A stretch of DNA of 54,471 bases from contig JAPPES010000073.1 of NCBI GenBank assembly GCA_028824125.1, forward strand, positions 97,518-151,988, read 5' to 3'. The DNA comes from Candidatus Poribacteria bacterium. Its GTDB lineage: Bacteria; Poribacteria; WGA-4E; WGA-3G. The notes beneath the pieces were generated by a model. That model had not been told where the DNA came from, searched no databases, and saw nothing but the letters and a program-made list of their open reading frames with translations. The translations under genes and the position numbers were made by a program. Positions within the stretch are counted from its first letter, which is position 1, and each line of letters begins with the position of its first letter. Shown piece by piece: positions 1-8,001 of this stretch.

Positions 1-87
1 CTCAATAAGGATTTTGTGAGTTATAAATCACGAAGATATTCAAGGCAATACATTAGGGAAAATGAAATTCTTAAGATGAAGGGACAT

Positions 88-915
88 TTAGACAGAAACA
101 AGCACATTGTCCATCACTTCTTGCCACCTACCTTCAAACTTTTCGCCAAACTCCTTTTCTCCACCCGTTGCCAAAGGACCTAAAATCATCGGCCGGGTGG
201 CACTACCTCGTTCCCAGAGTTCCTTACCGCCGAAATCGTTATGGATAAAGTGCAACGCAGCCCCAGCACGTTCTTTATCTGAAAGGTTTGATCTGGTACA
301 GTGCGCAACACCATAACAGAAGAAAAGCACACCACCTGCTTTCAATTCAATCGGCACCGCTTGTTCTTCAGGGGGATCGCAACGGATATGGTGGTCGCTC
401 AATGGATCGCGGTAGTGTTCATACATTTCACGATGACTACCAGGAATAACATGTATACATCCATTTTCAACATTTGCATCATGGATAGCAATCCACATAG
501 CCGTGCCACGTAATGGGTCAGCAATTTTAAAATAGGCGTTATCCTGATGCCAACTCGTACCGATACCGACTTTCGGCGGTTTCCAAAACGCTTGATCCAA
601 TTGCAACATGAATTCATCACCGATGAGTTGTTTGACAACGGAGACAACTTTGGGATGAAAAGGTAACGCTTTGTGCAAATCACTACGATTGTTCAGCGGA
701 ATAACTTGTAGATTCTGGCGTTCGCCTTCGTTATCGCGTTTAGTGCCGTCTTCTTGCACTGCGCAATTGATGCCAATTCCTTTTTCGAGTTCGGTGTTGT
801 ATATTCGTTCTAATTCAAGTCGAAGTGCCTCCGCTTCAACTGGAGTAAAAAAACCATCAATTGCGAGATAGCCAATTTCTCGAAATTGGGTAAGTTGTGT
901 TTCTGCTAATTGCAT
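88..915 (-). CDS. Phytanoyl-CoA dioxygenase (PhyH) family protein
   Basis: The 275-residue protein belongs to the Fe(II)/2-oxoglutarate-dependent PhyH family, which hydroxylates small organic substrates in the cytoplasm. The iron-binding HxD appears in SWHQDNAYF near residue 123. The distal His (GVAHCTRS) and the 2-oxoglutarate-binding Arg follow near residues 205-215, and the length is normal for the family. The ATG at 915 is followed directly by a conserved-looking N-terminus, but no strong Shine-Dalgarno is visible. The substrate cannot be read from sequence. The neighbouring gene starts 1 kb away, so this looks like a single-gene unit. Confidence 0.9.
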   Translation of the reverse strand: MQLAETQLTQFREIGYLAIDGFFTPVEAEALRLELERIYNTELEKGIGINCAVQEDGTKRDNEGERQNLQVIPLNNRSDLHKALPFHPKVVSVVKQLIGDEFMLQLDQAFWKPPKVGIGTSWHQDNAYFKIADPLRGTAMWIAIHDANVENGCIHVIPGSHREMYEHYRDPLSDHHIRCDPPEEQAVPIELKAGGVLFFCYGVAHCTRSNLSDKERAGAALHFIHNDFGGKELWERGSATRPMILGPLATGGEKEFGEKFEGRWQEVMDNVLVSV

Positions 916-1048
916 ATCAATCCATCTTTCTTATTTTTTTGATTGGGAATTCATAAATTAAGCTGATTGTTAGAATACAAAATCCATATATGAAATTAAA
1001 TTATATCACATTTCTTGTTTTTTTCCTATAAGTTTTGAAAAGTTGCCA

Positions 1049-1066
1049 GGGTTATTTAGTTTTAAG
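1049..1066. repeat. Short repeat GGGTTATTTAGTTTTAAG
   Basis: These 18 bases recur exactly at 4944-4961, and a variant lies at 4476-4489. At 4920-4958 the same sequence forms a perfect hairpin. It marks the outer border of the repeat islands rather than a gene. Confidence 0.6.
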
Positions 1067-1166
1067 AATTTTTAGTTAATATGTGTTACTCATAGTTATA
1101 GTTTAGGGGAACGTTTATGCGACAATTTATGTAGAAATATTGGTTTAAAATGAATATGAGTAAACG

Positions 1167-1370
1167 CTTTAGTCCCGTAGGGACGATATGTTTATAGAAA
1201 ACGAAATTAACGCTCTCTTTAGTCCCGTAGGGACGATATGTTTATCTTTCTATACCGTTCCTACGGAACTCAAGAAGGGAGGAACAACATTTTTCTATAA
1301 ACATTGCGTCCCTACGGGACTAAAGATACTGCATCGGACAAATCAAAATTCTTAAATTAACGCCTATGGG
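1167..1370. repeat. Composite palindromic repeat island (copy 1)
   Basis: Two forward copies (1167-1197 and 1217-1245) and one inverted copy (1295-1325) of a 31-base repeat whose core AGTCCCGTAGGGACG is itself palindromic. A related CCGTTCCTACGGAACTC lies between them at 1256-1272. The right end carries the terminal sequence CTTAAATTAACGCCTAT. The block from 1217 to 1367 is nearly identical to 16497-16647. No recognisable left terminal arm is present. No ORF is seen, so it behaves like a non-autonomous element. Confidence 0.8.
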
Positions 1371-1417
1371 TAATTGGAACACGTGCACCGGCACCGGTTC
1401 CTGTCAGTCATGTGAAT

Positions 1418-1456
1418 GGGAAAGGGGTTGCAATGGGGCCGGGACTAGGGTGAGGG
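1418..1456 (+). other. G-rich tract, potential G-quadruplex
   Basis: Six runs of three or four G lie in 39 bases (1418-1420, 1424-1427, 1435-1438, 1441-1443, 1448-1450, 1454-1456), separated by loops of 2 to 7 bases. This satisfies the usual G3+N1-7 pattern. The tract is in the intergenic stretch 916-1768, which otherwise holds repeats and two hairpins but no gene I can support. Confidence 0.5.
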
Positions 1457-1668
1457 ATGTGTGTGGTAGAGGTAGGAGGTATGAACATGTAGAAAGCTGT
1501 TCAAATGGTTGTACAGACGGGTCGTGTAATTGAAGGAAGAAGGGTATGCGTGTGTGTCCTCAGTGGTGTGAGTTGCGCCTCTTTTTTGGTGGTAGTATAG
1601 ATGTTGGTATGTGAGGTTTTCCATGGTGGGGACCTCACATGCCTCTTTATAATAGAGGCATTGCTCTG

Positions 1669-1700
1669 CAAAAGCGCGTTCACGGAAGAGCGCGCTTTTG
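1669..1700. terminator. Hairpin CAAAAGCGCG/CGCGCTTTTG
   Basis: Perfect 10-bp stem (1669-1678 with 1691-1700) around a 12-base loop, 70 bp beyond the stop of the minus-strand lipoprotein gene. It may reinforce termination. The T-tract is weak. Confidence 0.4.
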
Positions 1701-1720
1701 CTGTTGTGTGGTTACAAAAG

Positions 1721-1749
1721 ATACTGACCTACACGGGGTAGGTCAGTAT
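1721..1749 (-). terminator. Hairpin after the lipoprotein gene
   Basis: Perfect 11-bp stem (1721-1731 with 1739-1749) and 7-base loop, starting 20 bp beyond the stop codon at 1769. The reading strand continues with CTTTTG, so it is a plausible but not classical intrinsic terminator. Confidence 0.55.
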
Positions 1750-1768
1750 TGGTTGAGGAGATTGGTTG

Positions 1769-2983
1769 TTAAGCGGCGATGCTGACATTGCCTGCTCGTA
1801 TGGACTCTCTGAGTAGCTCTATGAGCTCTTCTTCTGATGCGTCCGGGTTGGCGATCTGCAGCAGCAAATATTCCATCCCAATGCCGTGGACTTGCCATCT
1901 GATGTTGAGGAGCTTTTTGTCCTCTGGCTTTTCCTTCAAGTAGACATCGTGCACTAAACTCACAGCGAAGCTGTGGGAATGTCCATATGCTTCTGCGTAG
2001 TACTGTTTCAATGTTGCAGTATCGCCAAGATTGCCGCTAATGGCAAGTAATCCTGTCTTATACTCATACTCAACGAATCTTCTGAAGGTCGCTCTTCCTA
2101 TGTCGGTCCCTATGTCAAACAGCGAGCCGTATTTTGCAATGATGTTGTTGTATCCGGATTCGGAAAAGAATCCTTCCCCCGCTACATCGGTGATGATATC
2201 ACGCTGGATGCGCTCCGCTTCTGTCGCGGGGACGATACCATGTCCCGGCTGCTGCTGCGGTGTGTGCTCAAATGAGCTCTCATCCTCAGCTATGCCTTTT
2301 GCGGTCGCTCTGACTGCCACGCTGCCGGCGGCAAGTCCTGCTGCCTCTGTGGCGGGCACTGTCACTGACCAGGCGCCTTTGCTGTTTGTAGTAGCGGTTA
2401 TGGTGACCGTGTCACCGAGAGTGATGGTCACTGTTTCTCCCGCGGGGAGCTCGGTGCTTGTGCCGGAGACGGTGATTGATCCGTCATCTTTGGTGGTAAT
2501 GCTCTCAATAGTCACAGTCGGCTCCGGCGGCGGTGTGAGATCAAATGAGCTCTTGTCCGTCGCTTTGCCTGCGACTGCTGTGACAGCCACTACCCCTGTG
2601 ATCTGTGCCGCTTTTGTGGCGGGTACGGTCGCTGACCATGCACCAGATTTGTCAGTCGTGGCTGTTACGGTGATGGTATCGGCAAGGGTGATTGTCGCGG
2701 TCGTCCCTTTGGGAAGGTTGGTGCTTGTTCCAGAGATGGTGATTGATCCGTCGTCCGCTGGCACCACGGTGTAAATTATTAGTGTCGGTGTTTCAGGTTT
2801 TTTGGGATCCTGTCCTCCAGGATCCGGTTGCTTCGTTTCGCCATTGGTTGTCGGTTTTTCCGCCGGATCCATATCCATTATTGGTTTGGTCATTTGCATG
2901 CCTTCGTCACAGCCGGTGATTGCAAGGAATGCAAGAACTACTATCGTTATTGTAAAAATTAGCGAAAGCTGTGTATCTTTCAC
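1769..2983 (-). CDS. Lipoprotein with two Ig-like repeats
   Basis: The protein of about 404 residues starts with a signal peptide ending in lipobox LAITGC, so it is probably lipid-anchored and exported. A Pro/Gly linker and two Ig-like repeats of about 90 residues follow. Each repeat contains DDGSITxSGTS, VTITLxDTxT, GAWSxTVPAT and a closing SSFxxTP, as in bacterial adhesins. A helical C-terminal domain of about 140 residues is shared with the downstream paralogue at 3047-4006. I chose the GTG at 2983 because AAGGAGA lies 6 bases before it and it aligns with the paralogue's start; an ATG at 3010 lacks such a site. The C-terminal domain is unrecognised. Confidence 0.8.
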   Translation of the reverse strand: MKDTQLSLIFTITIVVLAFLAITGCDEGMQMTKPIMDMDPAEKPTTNGETKQPDPGGQDPKKPETPTLIIYTVVPADDGSITISGTSTNLPKGTTATITLADTITVTATTDKSGAWSATVPATKAAQITGVVAVTAVAGKATDKSSFDLTPPPEPTVTIESITTKDDGSITVSGTSTELPAGETVTITLGDTVTITATTNSKGAWSVTVPATEAAGLAAGSVAVRATAKGIAEDESSFEHTPQQQPGHGIVPATEAERIQRDIITDVAGEGFFSESGYNNIIAKYGSLFDIGTDIGRATFRRFVEYEYKTGLLAISGNLGDTATLKQYYAEAYGHSHSFAVSLVHDVYLKEKPEDKKLLNIRWQVHGIGMEYLLLQIANPDASEEELIELLRESIRAGNVSIAA

Positions 2984-3046
2984 TGAAAATCTCCTTGTTG
3001 TAATGTTCATACCTATATGATAGGTCGGTATGTGTTTTGTAGGTTA

Positions 3047-4006
3047 TTAGACGGCAATAGTCACATTGCCCGCTCGGATAGATTCCCGTAAGAGCTCCAG
3101 AATCTCTTCTTCTGTCGCATTCGGGTTGTCAATCCTAAGCAGGAGGTGCTCCATGGAAATGTCAAATGCCTGCCAAGCGATTTTTAGGAGATATGCATCT
3201 TCCGGCTTTTCCTTGAGGTAGACTTCATGTACTAACCAATCGCTGTATTCGTCGGATATGCCGTATGCCTCTTCAAAGTACTGATCTAACAGTTTGATTC
3301 GCTCTTGTAGAGGAAGATTAGTGGTGGCAAGTATTGATTTCTTGTATTCGTATTCTATGAACCTTCGAAAGGTTGCCCGTCCTGTTTCTGTTCCCATGTC
3401 AAACAGTGAACTGTATATTGATCTAATACTTTCATCGTAGCCGGCGTGTCGTTTTACATCTCCGAGCACGTCGGCAACTATTTCACGCTCGATTTGCTCT
3501 GCCTCAGCAGGGGTAAGTGTACCGTTCTCCGGTTGCTCTGGTTGTGGTGGTGTATATTCAAACGAGCTGTCGTCTGCAGCGGTACTTGCGGCTGCTCTGA
3601 CAGCTGTTGTTCCCGCGGCAAGCCCTGTTGTCTCAGTGGCGGGTACTGTCACTGACCAGGCACCTTCACTGTCTGTAGTAGTGGTTACGGTGACCGTGTC
3701 AGCGAGGGTGATGGTCACTGTTTCTCCCATGGGGAGCTCGGTGCTCGTGCCGGAGACGGTGATTGATCCGTCGTCCGCCTGTACCACGGTATAAATTGTC
3801 AGTGTTGGTGTTTTTGGTTGTGGTGTTTCAGGTTTCTCGGGATCTTGTTCCCCAGGGTTTTGTCCTCCGGGATTCTGTTCCCCAGGATCTGGTCCCGGCA
3901 TTATTGGTTTGGTCATTTGCATGCCTTCGTCACAGCCGGTGATTGTAAGGAATGCAAGAACTATTATTGCTGCTATAAAAATTAGCAAAAGTTGTGTATT
4001 TTTCAT
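3047..4006 (-). CDS. Lipoprotein with one Ig-like repeat (paralogue)
   Basis: The 319-residue protein has a signal peptide MKNTQLLLIF...LTITGC with a clear lipobox, a linker rich in PGEQNPGGQ-type repeats, one Ig-like repeat and the same C-terminal helical domain as the next gene (shared YEYK, VYLKEKPED, LLLxIxNPxAxEEExxELLRESIRAGNV). AAGGAGA precedes the ATG. It lies 63 bp upstream of its paralogue in the same orientation, so the pair is a tandem duplication in which the Ig repeat number changed from one to two. Surface adhesion or display is inferred from the fold only. Confidence 0.8.
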   Translation of the reverse strand: MKNTQLLLIFIAAIIVLAFLTITGCDEGMQMTKPIMPGPDPGEQNPGGQNPGEQDPEKPETPQPKTPTLTIYTVVQADDGSITVSGTSTELPMGETVTITLADTVTVTTTTDSEGAWSVTVPATETTGLAAGTTAVRAAASTAADDSSFEYTPPQPEQPENGTLTPAEAEQIEREIVADVLGDVKRHAGYDESIRSIYSSLFDMGTETGRATFRRFIEYEYKKSILATTNLPLQERIKLLDQYFEEAYGISDEYSDWLVHEVYLKEKPEDAYLLKIAWQAFDISMEHLLLRIDNPNATEEEILELLRESIRAGNVTIAV

Positions 4007-4043
4007 TAAAAGTCTCCTTGTTCGTTGGTTGTATATTGAGATA

Positions 4044-4373
4044 TATCATAACGTGAGTTTGATAAATCAGATTTTTGTATTCAGTGCGGTTAGGAAACCG
4101 CACTATAAGCGTCAATTTAGCGTTGATTTAAAAGTAGTAGGCACGCTCCGCGTGCCGTCCGCTACACATTCTTTGGGACATATACGGCACACGGCGTGTG
4201 CCTACTACTTTGCATACCGACTTATCGGCGTTGAAAACGCCTCCCGCAAGAGGTTGTGTTCCTTAAATTGACGCCTATAGTGCGGTTAGGAAACCGCACC
4301 TACCGGGTCTATGAGAGTAATATTTTAGACAAAATGAAGTTCATATACCTATTATCAAACTCACGTTATGATA
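4044..4373. repeat. Three-layer nested inverted repeat (element A)
   Basis: Outer layer: a perfect 21-bp inverted repeat, 4044-4064 with 4353-4373 (contains AACGTGAGTTTGATA). Middle layer: 4084-4119 with 4264-4299, each arm carrying the hairpin GTGCGGTTAGGAAACCGCAC next to the inverted terminal sequence AGGCGTCAATTTA. Inner layer: 4134-4156 with 4186-4208, arms built on GTAGTAGGCACGC. No credible ORF lies inside. The arrangement looks like successive insertion of small palindromic elements into each other. Confidence 0.85.
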
Positions 4374-4475
4374 CGACATAATAAAAAATAGTCAATAAAC
4401 AATAAAATAAAGTCTGAAAGCAACTCTATTATAGGGGTTTTTCAAAATAAGTCAACAAAATTGTAAGGTCGGCAG

Positions 4476-4934
4476 GGGTGTTTAGTTTTCGGTTTTTCGG
4501 ACAAATTTTTAACACCTGCTATATACCCCAGGCCGGTAGGTGCGGTTAGAAACCGCACCATAGGCGTCAACTTAAGAAAATATCTGTGTTATTGTGAACA
4601 CCTCTAAATACTCATGATTATTGAGATTATCCTGTCTTTAGTCCCGTAGGGACGGAATGTTTATAGAATGAGGTTAAACATGAGTTCTTTAGTCCCGTAG
4701 GGACGATATGTAGAAATATGTTGTTGGGGGACACATATCGTCCCTACGGGACTAAAGACATATAGACATCTCATATCTATAAACATATCGTCCCTACGGG
4801 ACTGAAGACACTGCTACAACGGATTTATCCCTTAAATTGACGCCTATGGTGCGGTTAGAAACCGCACTAACCGGCCTGGGGTATTAACTTTAAGTAAATC
4901 TTAATAACGGAAAAGTCGTAAAACTAAATAACCC
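4476..4934. repeat. Nested inverted repeat with four AGTCCCGTAGGGACG copies (element B)
   Basis: Outermost arms: GGGTGTTTAGTTTT (4476-4489) against 4920-4934. Next layer: a 54-bp inverted repeat, 4523-4576 with 4831-4884, containing CCCAGGCCGGT, the hairpin GTGCGGTTAGAAACCGCAC and AGGCGTCAA. Core: four copies of the 31-base AGTCCCGTAGGGACG repeat, two forward (4636-4666, 4687-4710) then two inverted (4734-4757, 4777-4807). The core can fold into a cruciform. No coding capacity is seen in 4007-5110 outside these repeats. Confidence 0.85.
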
Positions 4935-4958
4935 TATAAGGTCGGGTTATTTAGTTTT
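4920..4958. other. Perfect hairpin, 15-bp stem
   Basis: AAAACTAAATAACCC (4920-4934) pairs exactly with GGGTTATTTAGTTTT (4944-4958) around a 9-base loop. It lies 150 bp upstream of the PEP-utilising enzyme gene. It could act on its 5' leader or simply be a repeat border. Confidence 0.6.
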
Positions 4959-5110
4959 AAGTCTTTCTGATGACATTTATCACGAATGTTAAAACCGTAT
5001 CAAAGTATCGTAGGTCGGGCAGTGCTGCAGAAAACCCCAAACTTATTTGCATTTGTCAGAAAGATTCTGATATACTATTTTCACTGTTTCAACCTTTCTC
5101 AAGCGCATCT

Positions 5111-7669
5111 ATGCTTATGCAATTTATCAAACGCTTCTCAAAAATTGGCGAGGCTGACTTATCACACGTTGGTGGAAAAGGTCTAAATCTTGGAAAATTG
5201 ACGAAGGCAGGTCTTTCAGTACCGCAAGGTTTCTGTGTTACCACGGATGCCTACCGATTTTCTGTTCAAGACTTACCTGAACAGAACGCGAGTAGTGTTA
5301 AAGATTTGGTGTTAACACCTGAACTGATTGATGCGATCCGAAAAGCGCGAGACGAATTGCGGACAGATACTGTGGCTGTGCGTTCAAGTGCAACAGCCGA
5401 GGATTTGGAAGATGCAAGTTTTGCGGGACAACAAGATACTTTCTTGAATGTAACATCCGATGGACTTTTAGATGCACTTAAAGGGTGCTGGGCATCTCTC
5501 TGGTCTGAGCGGGCAATTGCTTACCGCCGCAGACAAGACATCCCTGATGAAGGGTTAGCAATGGCAGTGATTGTTCAAGAGATGTGCGCGGCAGACGTTT
5601 CCGGTGTGCTTTTTACTGTCAGTCCGTTTAATGAAAAAGTTAGTATTGTTGAGTCAACTTGGGGGTTAGGAGAATCGGTCGTATCTGGAGAAATTACGCC
5701 TGATAGTTTTCAAATTTCACGGGAAACAGGTGAAGTATTGGAAAGAACTGTCGCCACAAAACAGGAGATGATAACTGCATCTGGTGTGGATGAAGTGCCA
5801 TCTGCCAAGCGGGATGTTCCAAGTCTCACAGACGAACAATTGAAACAACTGTGTCAAGTTGGGGTTCAGGTTGAAACGTTATATGGACAACCGATGGATA
5901 TTGAGTGGGCATTTGCAGACGGAAAGTTTGTTCTGTTGCAGGCGAGACCGATTACAACACTCGCGCAAGAGCCTATTTCAATTGACCAAAAAGACAGAGA
6001 AATTGAGAAACTTCGCAAGGCAGAAGTCCAAATACTCAAAACACTTGCAGATACCCAATGCATGATCTGGAGTCATCATAACCTTGCAGAGGTCTTGCCT
6101 GCACCGCTGCCGATGACATGGGCGGTTATCAAAAAATTTATGTCGGGGTCAGGCGGATTAGGCAAAGCGTATCGAGGTTTAGGTTTCTATCCAAGCAAAC
6201 GGGTAGATAGATCAGGTATTTTAGACCTAATCTGTGACAGAATTTTTGTCAATTTGAACCGTGAGGCAGAACTTTTCTTTGACGGTTTCCCGTTCACATA
6301 CGATTTTGATGTGTTGAAACAGAATCCACAAAAAGCGATGTATGCACAAGCAACGCCAAATATTAAACATAGCACACCATCATTCTGGTTTAAACTCCCG
6401 CTTCACATAATCCGCATGACGAAAGCGGAATTAAGGTTGCGGAAGTGCCGGACAGACTTTGATCAGGTGCTAACAGAGCAGGAATTCCCGAAGTTTCGTG
6501 AGATAGTTGAAACCGAACAGGATTTGTCTTATTCAGAACTTTCTGATGCGGAATTGATCGAAAAATTCAAAGATTGGTGTGAAAAAACACTGGATGACTT
6601 TGCACCGAAAGTCCTTACAGCTACACTTCTGGCTGGATTTTCACTCCAGCGATTAGAAGCCTTACTTCAGAAATGTACTGATGAAACATCGGCAAAGAGT
6701 TTAGCAAGTAAACTTATCGGTGGACTTTCTGGTAACCTCACCGTTGAAACAAATGAAAAGTTGTGGGAGGTTGCAAGGAGACAAATTTCACTTGCTGATT
6801 TTCTAAAAGACTATGGCCATCGTGCGGTAGGTGAGTTTGAATTGGCACAACCGCGGTGGCGCGAAGATACTTCATATCTTGAACAGATAATTGCATCCTT
6901 TTCTCAAGAAACTTCAAAACCTGATGGACAAACACAAGAGAATAATCAACATTTTGTACGACAAATAGGACAACGGGAAGCCGCAGAAAAAGAACTTGCT
7001 GAAATTATTGAAAAAAAGACAAGCTTGCGAAAACAGATTGAAAGCGAACTGGATTTTACAAGGCGATATATGCCTTTTCGGGAAACAGCGAAATTTTATC
7101 TGATGCTCGGTTATGAACAGATTCGGCGTACGTTAGTTAAGTTGGATAATCGTTATACGCTTAACGGTGGCATTTTCTATCTTGTGCCGGATGAATTAGA
7201 ACGACTTATTAACGGTGAAGAATTCAGTGATGTGATTGCTGAGCGCAAGACGAAACGTGAACTTTTGCTGCAGATTGAGATGTCGGATGTGATCTTTAGC
7301 GATTCGCTGGATCGCATAGGTGCAACGTTGTCAGTAGACGAAGCGGATACTTATGTAGGCGTAGGTGTTTCCGCGGGTATAGCAAAAGGGCAGGCGCGTG
7401 TGTTATTGAAACCCGCTGATATTCAACCCTCTGATCGGGATTATATTCTCGTTTGTCCATCAACGGACCCCGCGTGGACACCGCTTTTTATACATGCAGC
7501 AGGGTTAGTGATGGAACGCGGCGGGTTACTATCGCATGGAGCGGTTGTCGCAAGGGAGTACGGTGTTCCTGCTGTTGTGAACATCTCGAATGCCACCCAA
7601 AAAATAACTGACGGACAAACGCTTCAGATTGATGGTAATCAGGGAACGGTTTCAGTCATACCTCCTTAA
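5111..7669 (+). CDS. PEP/pyruvate-binding phosphotransferase, rifampicin-phosphotransferase-like
   Basis: The protein of about 852 residues has the layout of the PEP-synthase/PPDK superfamily. An ATP-grasp PPDK_N domain (about residues 10-290) shows GGKGLNLGKL, VRSSATAEDLEDASFAGQQ and DIEWAFADGKFVLLQARPIT. A divergent middle domain follows, then a C-terminal swivelling phosphohistidine domain with GGLLSHGAVVARE (catalytic His about residue 809). It lacks the PEP-binding TIM barrel of true PpsA, so the order matches rifampicin phosphotransferases and related ATP-dependent dikinases. The substrate is unknown. The ATG at 5111 (or 5117) is preferred because the upstream in-frame 47 codons look non-conserved; no strong Shine-Dalgarno is seen. 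Confidence 0.8.
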   Translation: MLMQFIKRFSKIGEADLSHVGGKGLNLGKLTKAGLSVPQGFCVTTDAYRFSVQDLPEQNASSVKDLVLTPELIDAIRKARDELRTDTVAVRSSATAEDLEDASFAGQQDTFLNVTSDGLLDALKGCWASLWSERAIAYRRRQDIPDEGLAMAVIVQEMCAADVSGVLFTVSPFNEKVSIVESTWGLGESVVSGEITPDSFQISRETGEVLERTVATKQEMITASGVDEVPSAKRDVPSLTDEQLKQLCQVGVQVETLYGQPMDIEWAFADGKFVLLQARPITTLAQEPISIDQKDREIEKLRKAEVQILKTLADTQCMIWSHHNLAEVLPAPLPMTWAVIKKFMSGSGGLGKAYRGLGFYPSKRVDRSGILDLICDRIFVNLNREAELFFDGFPFTYDFDVLKQNPQKAMYAQATPNIKHSTPSFWFKLPLHIIRMTKAELRLRKCRTDFDQVLTEQEFPKFREIVETEQDLSYSELSDAELIEKFKDWCEKTLDDFAPKVLTATLLAGFSLQRLEALLQKCTDETSAKSLASKLIGGLSGNLTVETNEKLWEVARRQISLADFLKDYGHRAVGEFELAQPRWREDTSYLEQIIASFSQETSKPDGQTQENNQHFVRQIGQREAAEKELAEIIEKKTSLRKQIESELDFTRRYMPFRETAKFYLMLGYEQIRRTLVKLDNRYTLNGGIFYLVPDELERLINGEEFSDVIAERKTKRELLLQIEMSDVIFSDSLDRIGATLSVDEADTYVGVGVSAGIAKGQARVLLKPADIQPSDRDYILVCPSTDPAWTPLFIHAAGLVMERGGLLSHGAVVAREYGVPAVVNISNATQKITDGQTLQIDGNQGTVSVIPP

Positions 7670-7730
7670 AAGGATTGTTTGCAAAATAAATAGCGTTGCT
7701 TTTCTCGGATTGTTAGCGTTAATCTAATAA

Positions 7731-7962
7731 CCTAAGTTGCTTTTTATGTAGCACAATCTGTATGAAGTTTAAATAAATATTTCGGTAAGGGGCGAGGTTA
7801 GGAAACCTCGCCAAATTACACAATTTATTTTTAATCTTCATTTAGATTGTGCCTGTGAGGACGCAAACTGACAGTTTGCTCTACGAATTCTTGCGAAATA
7901 TGCATTATTCCCTATTAAAAACGGTGTTTCCATGTCTAAAAACTTATAGGTAGCAACTTGGG
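7731..7962. repeat. Nested inverted repeat element E
   Basis: The outer terminal sequence CCTAAGTTGC (7731-7740) is matched by GCAACTTGGG (7953-7962). Inside, GCACAATCTG...TGAAGTTTAAA (from 7751) pairs imperfectly with the arm ending AGATTGTGC at 7852. At the centre sits the hairpin GGCGAGGTTAGGAAACCTCGCC family (7791-7812). The hairpin CGCAAACTGACAGTTTGC follows. The same architecture recurs at 34281-34556. Nothing else is seen in 7670-8001. Confidence 0.8.
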
Positions 7963-8001
7963 TATCTAATAGAGAACCACACCTAAACCGGAGAGACAGA
8001 T

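Noticed and set aside
1..87. A truncated gene at the left edge
   Set aside because: No frame shows a recognisable motif over the 87 bases, so no feature can be supported.
1167..1325. CRISPR array made of the 31-base AGTCCCGTAGGGACG repeat
   Set aside because: Copies occur in both orientations, spacers are not of uniform length, copies recur almost identically with their spacers at 16.5 kb, and there are no cas genes.
1501..1683. A 60-residue minus-strand ORF
   Set aside because: Composition is low-complexity (Thr/His-rich), it overlaps the end of a hairpin, and it has no ribosome-binding site or family pattern.
2031..2774. A 247-residue ORF antisense to the Ig-repeat lipoprotein
   Set aside because: It is the complement of the repeat-rich coding region, with a Val/Pro/Ser-biased shadow composition and no motif.
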